Assembly: GCA_030432295.1 (NCBI GenBank)
Contig: JAUIHI010000003.1
Coordinates: 310,001-374,000, forward strand
DNA: 64,000 nt
Origin: Anaerolineae bacterium
GTDB lineage: Bacteria; Chloroflexota; Anaerolineae; Caldilineales; Caldilineaceae
Direction: 5' to 3'
Shown piece after piece: positions 9,737-18,329 of the stretch; positions within the stretch are counted from its first letter, which is position 1, and each line of letters begins with the position of its first letter. The notes beneath the pieces were generated by a model, which was not told the origin of the DNA, searched no databases, and saw nothing but the letters and a program-made list of their open reading frames with translations. The translations under genes were made by a program, and so were the position numbers.

Positions 9737-10045
9737 ATGACAGCACTCCCAACAGCCGAGCTTGCCACTGCGTTTGGCCTGAGCGAAGGAGAGCTTTTCC
9801 GACAGGCCTTCATCAGTCTGCTCCACGAGAAAAAGCGCCAGGTTCTTGGCTTGAAACTGGAGTATTTGGCGCGTTATGGTGCACAGACGCCCGACGAACT
9901 GGAGACAAAAATTGCAGAGGGTACAGTGGCAGAGCATCCCGCCTGGGAAGACCTGATTGCTGCCGAAAATTTGAACGCTCGAATCGAGGAGATCGATGTC
10001 TATCTCAACGATCTACAACGAACTGAGACTGATCGCCCTGAATGA
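9737..10045 (+). CDS. candidate antitoxin of a TumE-like toxin
   Basis: The product is 102 residues, starting MTALPTAELATAFGLSEGEL. GAGAGG lies eight bases before the ATG at 9737, which is therefore preferred to the ATG at 9722. The protein is small, acidic and helical (HEKKRQVLGLKLEYL, ARIEEIDVYLNDLQ). Its last 50 bases overlap the start of the next gene, a layout common for toxin-antitoxin pairs. The partner resembles DUF6516/TumE toxins, whose neighbours are antitoxins. I do not recognise the fold of this protein; the role rests on position. Confidence 0.5.
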   Translation: MTALPTAELATAFGLSEGELFRQAFISLLHEKKRQVLGLKLEYLARYGAQTPDELETKIAEGTVAEHPAWEDLIAAENLNARIEEIDVYLNDLQRTETDRPE

Positions 10046-10384
10046 ATTTCAGGATGTGGTACTGCGCGCCGAGATTTTAGAATTTTATCGGGCGACCCGC
10101 ACAAAGTGCGATTTGACATCGTTGACGGATCATTGCTCGATGTCTTTCTATCGCTCTCTGGTCGATATTCCTATCATTGGGAGCGGCGATTAGCCGGTAT
10201 CAACAAAATCTACCGTCACGACAACGCGCCTCATCTGCGATGGCGGTCTGTTTCTACCTTTCCGAAACATTTTCACGACGGAAGTGAGGACAATGTGACA
10301 GATAGTTTTCTGAATGAATCGCCTCCTGCTGCATTGCGACAGATTCTCACTTTTGTGCGACAGACACTTCTCAGCGAAGCCTGA
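9996..10384 (+). pseudogene. TumE-like (DUF6516) toxin, frameshifted
   Basis: The first frame starts at ATG 9996 (MSISTIYNELRLIALNEF) and runs well to LRAEILEF near 10084. It then turns into unrelated sequence and stops at about 10193. The family continues in the next frame from about 10085: LSGDPHKVRFDIVDG, then RYSYHWERR, HDNAPHLRW and TFPKHFHDG, which is the DUF6516/TumE core, to a stop at 10384. One missing T in the TTTT run at 10083-10086 would restore a single protein of about 129 residues. Either the toxin is dead or the base is a sequencing error in a homopolymer. The start overlaps the candidate antitoxin by 50 bp. Confidence 0.65.
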
Positions 10385-10405
10385 TACTCTCCCCTGGATA
10401 GCTCA

Positions 10406-11797
10406 ATGACTACAATAAATACGCCGTACCCAACCCTTCCCCTCCCCACCGCGGACATCGCGATTGTCGGCCTGGGGCCAGGCGATGTGGGCGAAATTCC
10501 CCTGGCCGTCTGGCAATTGCTGCACAGCGGACGCCGGGTGATTCTGCGCACCTGCCGCCACCCCTGCGTGGAAGCGCTGGGGGCGATTGCCGATCTGCAA
10601 AGCTGTGACGATCTCTACGAGCGGCACGACGAATTCGCCGATGTCTACGCCGCTGTGGTGGAACGAGTGCTGGCTGCGGCGGCAGAGGGGCCAGTCGTCT
10701 ATGTGCTCCCCGGCCACCCGTGGGTGGGGGAAGCGACAACCGGCGCGCTGCTGGCCGGGGCAGCCGAAAAAGGGCTGACTGTCCACGTGAGCGGCGGGGC
10801 CAGTTTCATCGACGCAGCGTCCACGGCCCTGGGGCTGGACCCGATGGAGGGCTGCCAGATTGTGGACGGGATGCTCCTGGCCGCCCAACATCACCCCCAA
10901 CTGGACGTGAGCCTGCCCGCGCTGGTCGGTCAAGTCTACTCCCGGCAGGTGGCGTCGGATGTGAAGCTGACACTGCTCAACGCCTACACTGTGGACCAGC
11001 CGGTGACGCTCATTCAGGCAGCGGGCACACCGGCCCAGCACACCCAAAAATTGTCACTGCACGAGTTGGATCGGCGAGACGACTTCGACCACCTGACCAG
11101 CCTTTTCATCCCCGCGCAACGGCCCGGCGGCAGCTTCAACGATTTGCAGGAACTGATCGCCCACCTGCGCGCGCCAGAAGGCTGTCCCTGGGATCAGGTG
11201 CAGACGCTGGAAAGCCTGAAGGAGTTTCTGCTGGCCGAGTGCTGCGAAGTGCTGGAGGCCATCGACAACGAGGACGACGAACACACCGCCGAGGAACTGG
11301 GCGATGTACTGGGCATTGTCGCGATGATTGTCCAGGTGGCGACGGAAGAGAGCCGTTTCCAGATGGCCGACACCATCCGCGCCAGTGTGGAGAAGCTGAC
11401 CCGACGCCATCCCCACGTTTTTGATGTGGCGAATGTGCCGGATATGGACGGTCTCTACAGCCAGTGGGATGCCATCAAAGCCCAGGAGCGGGCGGACAAA
11501 GGCCAGAAACCGAAAGGACCCCTGGACGGGATTCCGGCTTCCCTGCCTGCGCTGGAAAAGGCGCGAGAGTTGCAGTCCAAAGCCGAGAAGGCGGGGCTGC
11601 TCAGTCGGGCTGAGGTGGCCGCGGAGAATTCGGCGCTGGCAGAATTGCTTCCTCCTGGCAGTGATGAGACGGATCTGGGCAGATTGCTCTGGCAACTCAC
11701 CGCGCTGGCAAAAGCCCGGGGCTTGCAGGCCGAGGCCGCGCTGCGGACGTATGCCGTGCGTTTTCGGGAAGGGGCGGATGATGGGGTTCTGGAGTGA
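10406..11797 (+). CDS. mazG: MazG nucleotide pyrophosphohydrolase with N-terminal tetrapyrrole-methylase domain
   Basis: The protein is 463 residues long with a YabN-like layout. An N-terminal SAM-dependent tetrapyrrole-methylase-type domain (IAIVGLGPGD at about residue 18, VLPGHPWVGE, SGGASFIDAA) is followed by a MazG domain (about 240-360). The MazG metal motif is visible as LKEFLLAECCEVLEAID followed by EELGDVLGIVAMI. MazG hydrolyses NTPs and dNTPs to monophosphates, for house-cleaning or stringent-response tuning. The last 100 residues look like a partial second all-alpha MazG half (LQSKAEKAGL, LGRLLWQLTALAKARGL). It starts 22 bp after the broken toxin and has a weak ribosome site. Confidence 0.93.
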   Translation: MTTINTPYPTLPLPTADIAIVGLGPGDVGEIPLAVWQLLHSGRRVILRTCRHPCVEALGAIADLQSCDDLYERHDEFADVYAAVVERVLAAAAEGPVVYVLPGHPWVGEATTGALLAGAAEKGLTVHVSGGASFIDAASTALGLDPMEGCQIVDGMLLAAQHHPQLDVSLPALVGQVYSRQVASDVKLTLLNAYTVDQPVTLIQAAGTPAQHTQKLSLHELDRRDDFDHLTSLFIPAQRPGGSFNDLQELIAHLRAPEGCPWDQVQTLESLKEFLLAECCEVLEAIDNEDDEHTAEELGDVLGIVAMIVQVATEESRFQMADTIRASVEKLTRRHPHVFDVANVPDMDGLYSQWDAIKAQERADKGQKPKGPLDGIPASLPALEKARELQSKAEKAGLLSRAEVAAENSALAELLPPGSDETDLGRLLWQLTALAKARGLQAEAALRTYAVRFREGADDGVLE

Positions 11798-11907
11798 CGC
11801 GGGATGCCGGGATCGCATCATCCCATCCCCCCAGAACCGGTTTGCCACAACTTGCCACCCACTTTCTCCTATGCTATTCTTAGCCTGCTTCCGATAGTCC
11901 TTTCTAT

Positions 11908-11954
11908 AGCAGTTGTCTACTACAGCAGTTGTCTACTACAGCAGTTGTCTACAG
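11908..11954 (+). promoter_or_regulatory. three tandem 16-bp repeats upstream of the liv operon
   Basis: AGCAGTTGTCTACTAC is repeated head to tail from 11908, with the third copy ending in a variant (AGCAGTTGTCTACAG). The block lies 105 bp before the substrate-binding-protein gene. It could be operator sites for a regulator of the operon; no regulator is identified. Confidence 0.6.
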
Positions 11955-12058
11955 TAGTAGAAGGCAGACCAATTCCCCGGCTGCCGATTTGATCTTAATA
12001 GTGATTCACTCCGTTCGTTCCATTTGCAGTCCAAATTCACATCTCAGGAGGAAGACCG

Positions 12059-13432
12059 ATGAAACAGTGGCGATTGTATCCGTTGCTGGCTCTGCTTGTG
12101 GTTTTGGCAATGGTGCTGGCCGCGTGCCCTGCACCCGCGCCCGCCCAGGAGGCCGCACCAGCCGAAGAGGCAGCCCCCGCCGCGGCAGAAGCCGAAGCCA
12201 CCGAAGCGCCTGCTGCCGAAGCACCCGCGGCTGAGGCCGCAGCCGGTGGCACTGTTGTCAAAGTCTACACAAGCTGGCCGCTCCAGGGGCCGATGCTCCC
12301 AGAAGGCGATTCGATGAAGAAGGCTGTGGACCTGGCCCTGAAGCACTACCTGGACGAAAACGGCGGCGGGCCTGCCGGTCTGACCGTCGAACTGGTCAAC
12401 CTGGACGATGCGTCCCCCACCACCGGCTCCTGGGACGGCACAATTGAGGCCGAGAACGCCCAGAAGTGTGTCAACGACGCGGATTGTATGGTCTTCTTCG
12501 GCACCTACAACTCCGGTGCGGCCAAGATTTCCATGCCCATCACCAACCGGGCGGGCATTGCCCAGATCACCCCGGCCAACACCTACCCCGGCCTGACCCA
12601 CGCCTGGGATCAGGGCGAGCCGGAAATCTATCGCCCCAGCGGCAAAGTCAACTACTTCCGCACCAACGCGGCTGACGACGTGCAGGGCTGGGCGGGCGCG
12701 TCCTGGGCCAAGTGCCTGGGCTACGACACCGTCTACCTGCTGGACGACCGCCAGTTGTACGGTAAGGGTGTGGTGGATGCCTTCATCCAGCAGGCCGAGA
12801 AGGTGGGCATTGAGATCGTCGGTCGCGACGGCGTCGAGTCCTCGGACATCGACTTCCGCGCCCTGCTGACCAAAGTCAAATCGGCCAATCCCGCTCTGGT
12901 CTACGGCGGCTTCGTCATTGACAGCGGTGGCCCCCAGGTCATCCAGCAGATGGGCAGCCTGGGCCTCTTTGACCTGGGCATCAAATTCATGGGGCCGGAT
13001 GGTCTGGTCAATCCGGCGCTGGTCGAGCAGGTCGGCGGCGCGGATGTGGCCAACGACAATGTGCTCCTCACCTTCCCCGGCCTGGCCCCCAGCCAGTTGA
13101 CCTCAGAAGCAGGCCAGAAGTTCTTCACCGACTTCATCGCCGAATACGGGATGGAACCCAGCCCGTGGAGCACCTACGCCTACCAGGCCATGCAGGTCAT
13201 CCTCGATTCGGTCGAGCGGGCCGGCACGGCTGATCGGGGCGCGATTCTGGAAGCAATGGCGGCACTGGACAACTTCGAGGGCGTCACTGGCGTCTTCGGC
13301 TTCAACGAGAACGGCGACCCGACTGTCTCGGCGATGGGTGGCAATATTGTGCGCGACGGCGAAATCCAGTACGTCGGGGCCATCAGCCCGGATATGGTGG
13401 ACGCGGGCACATGCGATACGGCCATGCCGTAA
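12059..13432 (+). CDS. branched-chain amino acid ABC transporter, substrate-binding lipoprotein
   Basis: This is the extracellular receptor of the LivJ/LivK type, 457 residues. The signal peptide MKQWRLYPLLALLVVLAMVL ends in the lipobox LAAC (Cys23). A 40-residue Ala/Pro/Glu-rich tether follows, and then a periplasmic-binding-protein type I fold (VYTSWPLQGPM, FFGTYNSGAAKI, PANTYPGLT, VYLLDDRQLYGKGV). A strong AGGAGG lies just before the ATG at 12059. The permease and ATPase genes follow after a 306-bp gap that contains hairpins. Ligands may be branched-chain or other hydrophobic amino acids. Confidence 0.93.
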   Translation: MKQWRLYPLLALLVVLAMVLAACPAPAPAQEAAPAEEAAPAAAEAEATEAPAAEAPAAEAAAGGTVVKVYTSWPLQGPMLPEGDSMKKAVDLALKHYLDENGGGPAGLTVELVNLDDASPTTGSWDGTIEAENAQKCVNDADCMVFFGTYNSGAAKISMPITNRAGIAQITPANTYPGLTHAWDQGEPEIYRPSGKVNYFRTNAADDVQGWAGASWAKCLGYDTVYLLDDRQLYGKGVVDAFIQQAEKVGIEIVGRDGVESSDIDFRALLTKVKSANPALVYGGFVIDSGGPQVIQQMGSLGLFDLGIKFMGPDGLVNPALVEQVGGADVANDNVLLTFPGLAPSQLTSEAGQKFFTDFIAEYGMEPSPWSTYAYQAMQVILDSVERAGTADRGAILEAMAALDNFEGVTGVFGFNENGDPTVSAMGGNIVRDGEIQYVGAISPDMVDAGTCDTAMP

Positions 13433-13436
13433 GAAA

Positions 13437-13457
13437 TTGCGTATTGCGTATTCCGTT
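13437..13457. repeat. heptamer run
   Basis: Three 7-nt units, TTGCGTA twice and then TTCCGTT, start two bases after the stop codon of the binding-protein gene. They belong to the same class of short tandem words seen at 3468, 7385, 8583 and 17402. Confidence 0.6.
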
Positions 13458-13497
13458 TGTCTGGTGGGGCGCTGAATGGCGTTTCGCCAGACAAACG
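13454..13497 (+). terminator. hairpin after the binding-protein gene
   Basis: CGTTTGTCTGG (13454-13464) pairs perfectly with CCAGACAAACG (13487-13497), an 11-bp stem without a U-tract. It may attenuate rather than fully end transcription, giving more binding protein than permease as in many ABC operons. Confidence 0.5.
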
Positions 13498-13515
13498 ATG
13501 AATAATGCATGACCA

Positions 13516-13661
13516 GCGCTGGTTGAGTAGGCGGGTGCTTTTTCCCGCCGTATCGAAACCAAGCGGGTAGACCAGAAGTGTCACTAAAACCCGTTCGCTT
13601 GATTTCGATACGCCTCGAAGACGCAGAATCCGAAGGATTCTGACTGCTACTCAATCAGCGC
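13516..13661. repeat. about 145-bp inverted-repeat element
   Basis: The ends pair GCGCTGGTTGAGTAG (13516-13530) with CTACTCAATCAGCGC (13647-13661) with one mismatch. Inner arms around TATCGAAACCAAGCG and CGCTTGATTTCGATA also pair, and a small hairpin GAATCCGAAGGATTC lies inside. It is non-coding, between the receptor gene and livH, and looks like a MITE or REP-type element. Confidence 0.65.
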
Positions 13662-13738
13662 TCACTAGTCTAGCACGCGTCCAACGCCCCCTCCTCCCGA
13701 CGCCCGGCCAACCGACCACTCCCAACCCGAGGTGCCCC

Positions 13739-14677
13739 GTGTCGCCAACTGAAGTTCTGATCCAACAGTTGTTGAATGGCCTGACGATTGGCGCCTATCT
13801 GGCGCTGATCGCGTTGGGCTATACGATGGTTTACGGTATTATCGAGCTGATCAATTTCGCCCACGGCGATCTTTTTACCTTTGGCTTCCTCATCTCCCTC
13901 AGCCTCTTCCGGCTCTACGGCGCGACGGGAACGCTGGTGGGTTTCGAGTTGGTCTGGCTCTTCACGACGGTGCTGCTGCTGACAATGCTCCTGACGGGCA
14001 TTCTCAACGTCGTCATCGACCGCATCGCCTATAAACCCTTGCGTAAAGCGCCCCGGCTGGCCCCCCTGATCACCGCCGTGGGCATGTCCTTTGCCCTGGA
14101 AAATATCTTTGCCAACTGGTACGGCTCTAGCCAGATCAACTACCCGGACTTCTTCCCCCGGATAGATATTCTGCGCGAGTGGTTTCAGATGGACACGTAC
14201 ATTCTCTTCACCACCCAGGACCTGCTCCTCGTCGGCGTGACGATTCCGTTGATGATCGGCCTGCGTTTCTTCATTCAGCGCACAAAGCTGGGCAAGGCTA
14301 TGCGGGCCAGCGCTCAGAATGCCAACGCCGCCGCGATTATGGGCATCAATGTGGAGCGGGTGATTATGATTACCTTCTTCATCGGCGGCGCGCTGGCCGG
14401 CGCGGCCGGGATGATCTTCGGCAACTTCCTGCACACCGGGCGCTATCTGATGGGCTTTGACGCGGGTCTCTTCGCCTTCACCGCCGCGGTCTTTGGCGGC
14501 ATCGGCAACATCACAGGCGCGATGCTGGGCGGGCTGATTATCGGGCTGATCAAAGCCTTCAGCGATCAATACCTGGCCGCCCAGTGGACCCGGGCCGTCA
14601 TCTTCGCCATTCTGATTCTGGTGCTGGTTTTCCGGCCCCAGGGACTGCTGGGCCAAGGGGAGGCGGAGAAAGCCTGA
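13739..14677 (+). CDS. livH: branched-chain amino acid ABC transporter permease LivH
   Basis: This is an integral membrane permease of 312 residues with about eight spans. It opens with LIQQLLNGLTIGAYLALIAL and GYTMVYGIIELINFAHGD, the family signature. It also contains the cytoplasmic EAA-like loop GKAMRASAQNANAAAIMGIN that docks the ATPase. It starts at GTG 13739. The stop overlaps the ATG of livM (TGATG), which shows tight translational coupling. Confidence 0.95.
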   Translation: MSPTEVLIQQLLNGLTIGAYLALIALGYTMVYGIIELINFAHGDLFTFGFLISLSLFRLYGATGTLVGFELVWLFTTVLLLTMLLTGILNVVIDRIAYKPLRKAPRLAPLITAVGMSFALENIFANWYGSSQINYPDFFPRIDILREWFQMDTYILFTTQDLLLVGVTIPLMIGLRFFIQRTKLGKAMRASAQNANAAAIMGINVERVIMITFFIGGALAGAAGMIFGNFLHTGRYLMGFDAGLFAFTAAVFGGIGNITGAMLGGLIIGLIKAFSDQYLAAQWTRAVIFAILILVLVFRPQGLLGQGEAEKA

Positions 14678-16620
14678 TGGAACAGATACAGCGGAATCCC
14701 TCCCCCAAAACTCCTGGCCGCAGCACGGCCATTGTCCGCCCGGAACAGATCACCAATTGGGTGCTGGTCAGCGGGCTGGAAGCCTTTATCCTCATCGCAC
14801 TCACCCCTGCGCTGCTTAACCAGTGGGGCGGGCTGGGCTGGGCCGCCTTTGCCCTGGGCGCGGTGATGGCCGTCTTCGCCTATGGCTGGTATATGGGCAA
14901 AGCCGGGGCCTACCCGATGCTGGCAATTTTCTACGTCTTTTCCTTCGTCAGTCTGCTGGGGGCTGTGCTGGCTTTCCTTTCCACCCAGCCGATTGTCACC
15001 GCGCTGATCTTTCTGGCCCTGGCCTATCTGACCGCGGGGGCTTTTGCCCGCAAGGAGCGGGGCGCGTCGATCTTTCTGGCGATTGTGCTGGTCATCGGCT
15101 TTGTCGTCCTCTTTGCTTCGGCCAGCGAAGGGGCACGGGACCGGCTGAATCTGATGCTGCTTTTCTTCGCCCTCTATGTGCTGACCAGCGGCGCGGCCAC
15201 ATTTATTTTCGGCGTGCGTTTCAGCGATCTGCGCCGCCCGGATATGTTGGCCTTCTACGGTCTTGACAAAGAACCTGTCATCCTCACCGCCGTCGAGGCA
15301 CTGAATGTCCGGCTGACTGCCTTCCTCTCGGCCAGCTACGGCCTGATGACTGGGCTGCTGCGTCCGATTGGACGGGGTTCCGCGGCCACAGGACGGGCCT
15401 GGCGGGGCGCGCTGGCGGGTCTGCCCCGGCCCGCGCTGAAGGGGACGCAGATTGTCCTGCTCGTCCTCGGCCTGCTCGTCTTCCCCCTGGCCATCCGCCA
15501 GTTGGAGATGGCGACAAATCTCTCCCTCCTCATCACAATGAATGTGGGGCTGCTTTTCGTCGTCCTGGCCCTGGGGCTGAATATCGTCGTCGGTTTCGCT
15601 GGCCTGCTCGACCTGGGCTATGCGGCCTTCTTCGCCATCGGGGCCTATACAATGGGCATCTTCACCTGGCCCAATCTGGGGTTGGAGTGGAGCTTCTGGG
15701 TGGTCATCTGGCTGAGCGCGCTGGTGGCCGGTATCTTTGGGATGATTATCGGCGCGCCGACCCTGCGTCTGCGGGGGGATTATCTGGCGATTGTCACCCT
15801 GGCCTTCGGCGAGATTGTGCCCCGAGCCATCCGGGAGATGTGGGATATCAAACTCAAAATTCCCTTCACCGACATCTACCTTATCGGCTCGAAGCTGGAC
15901 GGTTTCAATTTGACCAACGGCCCTCAGGGGATGAATCCCGTGGGCAGGCCGATGTTCTTTGGCACGGAAATCGGTGTAGACCCCATCCAACTGGGCGCAT
16001 TGACTATCAGCCCGCCCATGCAGTGGTATTTTCTGATTCTGATGGTGGGTGGGATTGTCCTCTTTGCCGCGCTGCGTCTGGAACGTTCCCGGCTGGGCCG
16101 GGCGTGGATGGCGATCCGGGAGGACGAGACGGCCGCGGATGCCATGGGCGTGGACCCGGTGCGCACGAAGCTGCTGGCCTTTGCCCTGGGCGCATCCTTC
16201 TCCGGCTTCGCTGGCTCCATCTACGCGGCGATGATCCAGGCCATTTTCCCGGAACTCTTTAGCTTCCTTGTCTCCATCTTCCTACTGATTCTGGTGATTG
16301 TGAGCGGGATGGGCAACATTTGGGGCGTGCTGGTGGGCGGGCTGATGATCTCCCTCTTTGACCGGGTGGTTCTGGCCCAGATTGTGCCCCAATTTGTCCC
16401 CGGCGGCGATGTGCTGCAAAAGTGGCGCTGGGTGATGTACGCGGCGGGGCTGATTGCGGTGATGGTCCTGCGCCCGGAGGGACTCTTCCCCAGTGCGGCC
16501 CGGCGCGCCGAGCTGCACGTGGACGACGAGGATTGGGACGCAGATTTTGACGATCTGGACCCGGAGACGGCGACAGTTGTGGGCGCAGAAACCGCAGTCG
16601 ATAAGGGAGGCAACTGGTAA
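14677..16620 (+). CDS. livM: LivM-type permease with long N-terminal membrane extension
   Basis: The second permease subunit is 647 residues, well above the usual 320-425. The conserved LivM core starts near residue 280 (LALGLNIVVGFAGLLDLGYA). It includes TLRLRGDYLAIVTLAFGEIV, the docking loop GRAWMAIREDETAADAMGV and RPEGLFPSAAR. The first 250 residues add six to eight further hydrophobic segments (LEAFILIALTPALLNQW, AIFYVFSFVSLLGAVLAFL, FLAIVLVIGFVVLFASA) of unknown role. The ATG at 14677 overlaps the livH stop by one base. The C-terminus is very acidic (DDEDWDADFDDLDPE). The TAATG junction couples it to livG. Confidence 0.93.
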   Translation: MEQIQRNPSPKTPGRSTAIVRPEQITNWVLVSGLEAFILIALTPALLNQWGGLGWAAFALGAVMAVFAYGWYMGKAGAYPMLAIFYVFSFVSLLGAVLAFLSTQPIVTALIFLALAYLTAGAFARKERGASIFLAIVLVIGFVVLFASASEGARDRLNLMLLFFALYVLTSGAATFIFGVRFSDLRRPDMLAFYGLDKEPVILTAVEALNVRLTAFLSASYGLMTGLLRPIGRGSAATGRAWRGALAGLPRPALKGTQIVLLVLGLLVFPLAIRQLEMATNLSLLITMNVGLLFVVLALGLNIVVGFAGLLDLGYAAFFAIGAYTMGIFTWPNLGLEWSFWVVIWLSALVAGIFGMIIGAPTLRLRGDYLAIVTLAFGEIVPRAIREMWDIKLKIPFTDIYLIGSKLDGFNLTNGPQGMNPVGRPMFFGTEIGVDPIQLGALTISPPMQWYFLILMVGGIVLFAALRLERSRLGRAWMAIREDETAADAMGVDPVRTKLLAFALGASFSGFAGSIYAAMIQAIFPELFSFLVSIFLLILVIVSGMGNIWGVLVGGLMISLFDRVVLAQIVPQFVPGGDVLQKWRWVMYAAGLIAVMVLRPEGLFPSAARRAELHVDDEDWDADFDDLDPETATVVGAETAVDKGGNW

Positions 16621-17396
16621 TGGCACTCCTGCAAGCGAAGGGACTCACCAAACGCTTTGGCGGGTTGACCGCGGTGGATTCTGTGGATATGACAATTGAG
16701 CCGGGGCGGATTGTCAGCCTTATCGGCCCCAACGGCGCGGGCAAGACGACTTTCTTTAATATGGTGACGGGTCTCTACACGCCCACCGAAGGGACGCTGG
16801 ACTTTGACGGCCACCGGCTGGGCCGCTACAAACCCAACCGGGTCACATCCCTGGGAATCGCCCGCACCTTCCAGAACATCCGCCTCTTCAAGGCGATGTC
16901 GGCGCGAGAGAATGTGCTGGTGGGGATGAACTGCCGCCTGCGCTCGCCCTGGTACGCCTCCCTGCTGCACACGCCGGGGATGAAAGCCGAAGAGGCCGCG
17001 GCCTTCAAGCGGGCCGACGAACTGCTCGAATATGTGGGGCTGGGCGTGGAGCGGGGCGATACGGTCTCCCAGAATCTGGCCTACGGGATGCAGCGCCGTC
17101 TGGAGATTGCCCGTGCCCTGGCCACAGAACCCAAACTCCTCCTCCTGGACGAACCCTCGGCGGGGATGAACCCGCGCGAAACCCAATCCCTCACCGAGTT
17201 CATCCGCCAGTTGCGGGACGATCTGGGGCTGACGATTCTGCTCATCGAACACGACATGAAAGTGGTGATGGGCATCTCCGACGAAATCCACGTCCTGGAA
17301 TACGGCCAGAAGATCGCCGAAGGCGCGCCCAAGGAAATCCAGCGCAACCCGCGGGTGATTGAAGCCTATTTGGGGAAAGCGGCGACGGAAGCGTGA
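16620..17396 (+). CDS. livG: branched-chain amino acid ABC transporter ATPase LivG
   Basis: This is an ABC nucleotide-binding subunit of 258 residues. Visible motifs are Walker A GPNGAGKTT (about residue 38), the Q-loop with GIARTFQNIRLFKAMSARENV, a degenerate signature motif (NLAYGMQRRLEIARAL, in place of LSGGQ) and Walker B LLLLDEPSAGMNP. The GIARTFQN stretch and the C-terminal EGAPKEIQRNPRVIEAYLG tail are LivG marks. The ATG overlaps the livM stop in TAATG. Confidence 0.95.
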   Translation: MALLQAKGLTKRFGGLTAVDSVDMTIEPGRIVSLIGPNGAGKTTFFNMVTGLYTPTEGTLDFDGHRLGRYKPNRVTSLGIARTFQNIRLFKAMSARENVLVGMNCRLRSPWYASLLHTPGMKAEEAAAFKRADELLEYVGLGVERGDTVSQNLAYGMQRRLEIARALATEPKLLLLDEPSAGMNPRETQSLTEFIRQLRDDLGLTILLIEHDMKVVMGISDEIHVLEYGQKIAEGAPKEIQRNPRVIEAYLGKAATEA

Positions 17397-17400
17397 CAGT

Positions 17401-17465
17401 TGCTGCGTGCTCCGTGCTGCGTGAGATGTGTTGCATCCCTTCACGCAGTACGGAGCACGCAGCAC
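17401..17465. repeat. heptamer-built hairpin between livG and livF
   Basis: Left words GCTGCGT-GCTCCGT-GCTGCGT (17402-17422) pair with right words CACGCAG-TACGGAG-CACGCAG (17442-17462), a stem of about 24 bp in an operon gap. There is no U-tract, so it may stabilise or attenuate the mRNA rather than end it. Confidence 0.7.
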
Positions 17466-17513
17466 ACTAAACCTATCTGATCCAAACTAAAAAGACAGCA
17501 CAGGTACTCCTCT

Positions 17514-18233
17514 ATGTCTTCCCACATGCTCGAACTGCAAAACGTCCACTCCTTCTACGGCCACATCCACGCGCTGAAGGGGGTCTCCCTGCACGTGGAT
17601 CAGGGGGAGATCGTCACTCTCATTGGTTCCAACGGCGCGGGCAAGAGCACGACCATCCGCACGATCTCCGGGTTGCTCCATCCCCGGCGGGGCACAGTGA
17701 CGCTGGAAGGACAGTCCATCGCCGGTCTGCCCGCGCACCAGGTGGCCGGGCTGGGCGTGGGTCAGGCCCCGGAAGGGCGCTGGATATTCCCCAAACTGAC
17801 GGTGCTGGAAAATCTGGAGATGGGCGCGTTCAGTCGCAAGGATACCGACGGCATCGCGGACGATCTGGAGTATGCCTTCTCCCTCTTTCCCCGGCTGAAG
17901 GAGCGCCTGAACCAGCAGGGCGGAACCCTCTCCGGTGGGGAGCAGCAGATGCTCGCCATCGGCCGCGCCCTGATGGCCCGCCCCCGTCTGCTCCTGCTGG
18001 ATGAGCCGTCGATGGGGCTGGCGCCGATGCTGGTGGAGCTGATCTTCGATACGGTGGCGAGTATCAACCGCCAGGGAATGACGATTCTGCTGGTGGAGCA
18101 GAACGCGCTGATGGCCCTGCAGGTGGCCCACCGGGGCTATGTGTTGCAGACCGGGGAGATTGTCCTGGGCGGGGATGCCAAGGAATTGCAGACGAATGAG
18201 CAGGTGCGCAAGGCGTACCTGGGAGAGGAGTAG
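17514..18233 (+). CDS. livF: branched-chain amino acid ABC transporter ATPase LivF
   Basis: The second ABC ATPase subunit is 239 residues. It has Walker A GSNGAGKSTT (about residue 40), the LivF-type GVGQAPEGRWIFPKLTVLENL, the signature LSGGEQQMLAIGRAL and Walker B LLLLDEPSMGLAP. It ends with GEIVLGGDAKELQ and VRKAYLGEE, as usual for the subunit. It completes the receptor-H-M-G-F operon and is separated from livG by a hairpin-rich 117-bp spacer. Confidence 0.95.
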   Translation: MSSHMLELQNVHSFYGHIHALKGVSLHVDQGEIVTLIGSNGAGKSTTIRTISGLLHPRRGTVTLEGQSIAGLPAHQVAGLGVGQAPEGRWIFPKLTVLENLEMGAFSRKDTDGIADDLEYAFSLFPRLKERLNQQGGTLSGGEQQMLAIGRALMARPRLLLLDEPSMGLAPMLVELIFDTVASINRQGMTILLVEQNALMALQVAHRGYVLQTGEIVLGGDAKELQTNEQVRKAYLGEE

Positions 18234-18329
18234 GGTCGTGACGAAATCCAACGGTGAACTGGGATGGCGATAGTGACTGCCGAATGAGCCAGTCATATCG
18301 ACTGATTCCGCATATTCAGAGGATACCCA

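Noticed and set aside
9996-10384. Programmed frameshifting in the toxin gene
   Set aside because: The TTTT run lacks a stimulatory stem or a good slippery heptamer. A lost base or read error is the simpler view.
14566-15990. 474-aa minus-strand frame rich in Gln/Asp/His
   Set aside because: It is antisense to livM, whose family match is certain. The composition is that of a GC-rich shadow frame.
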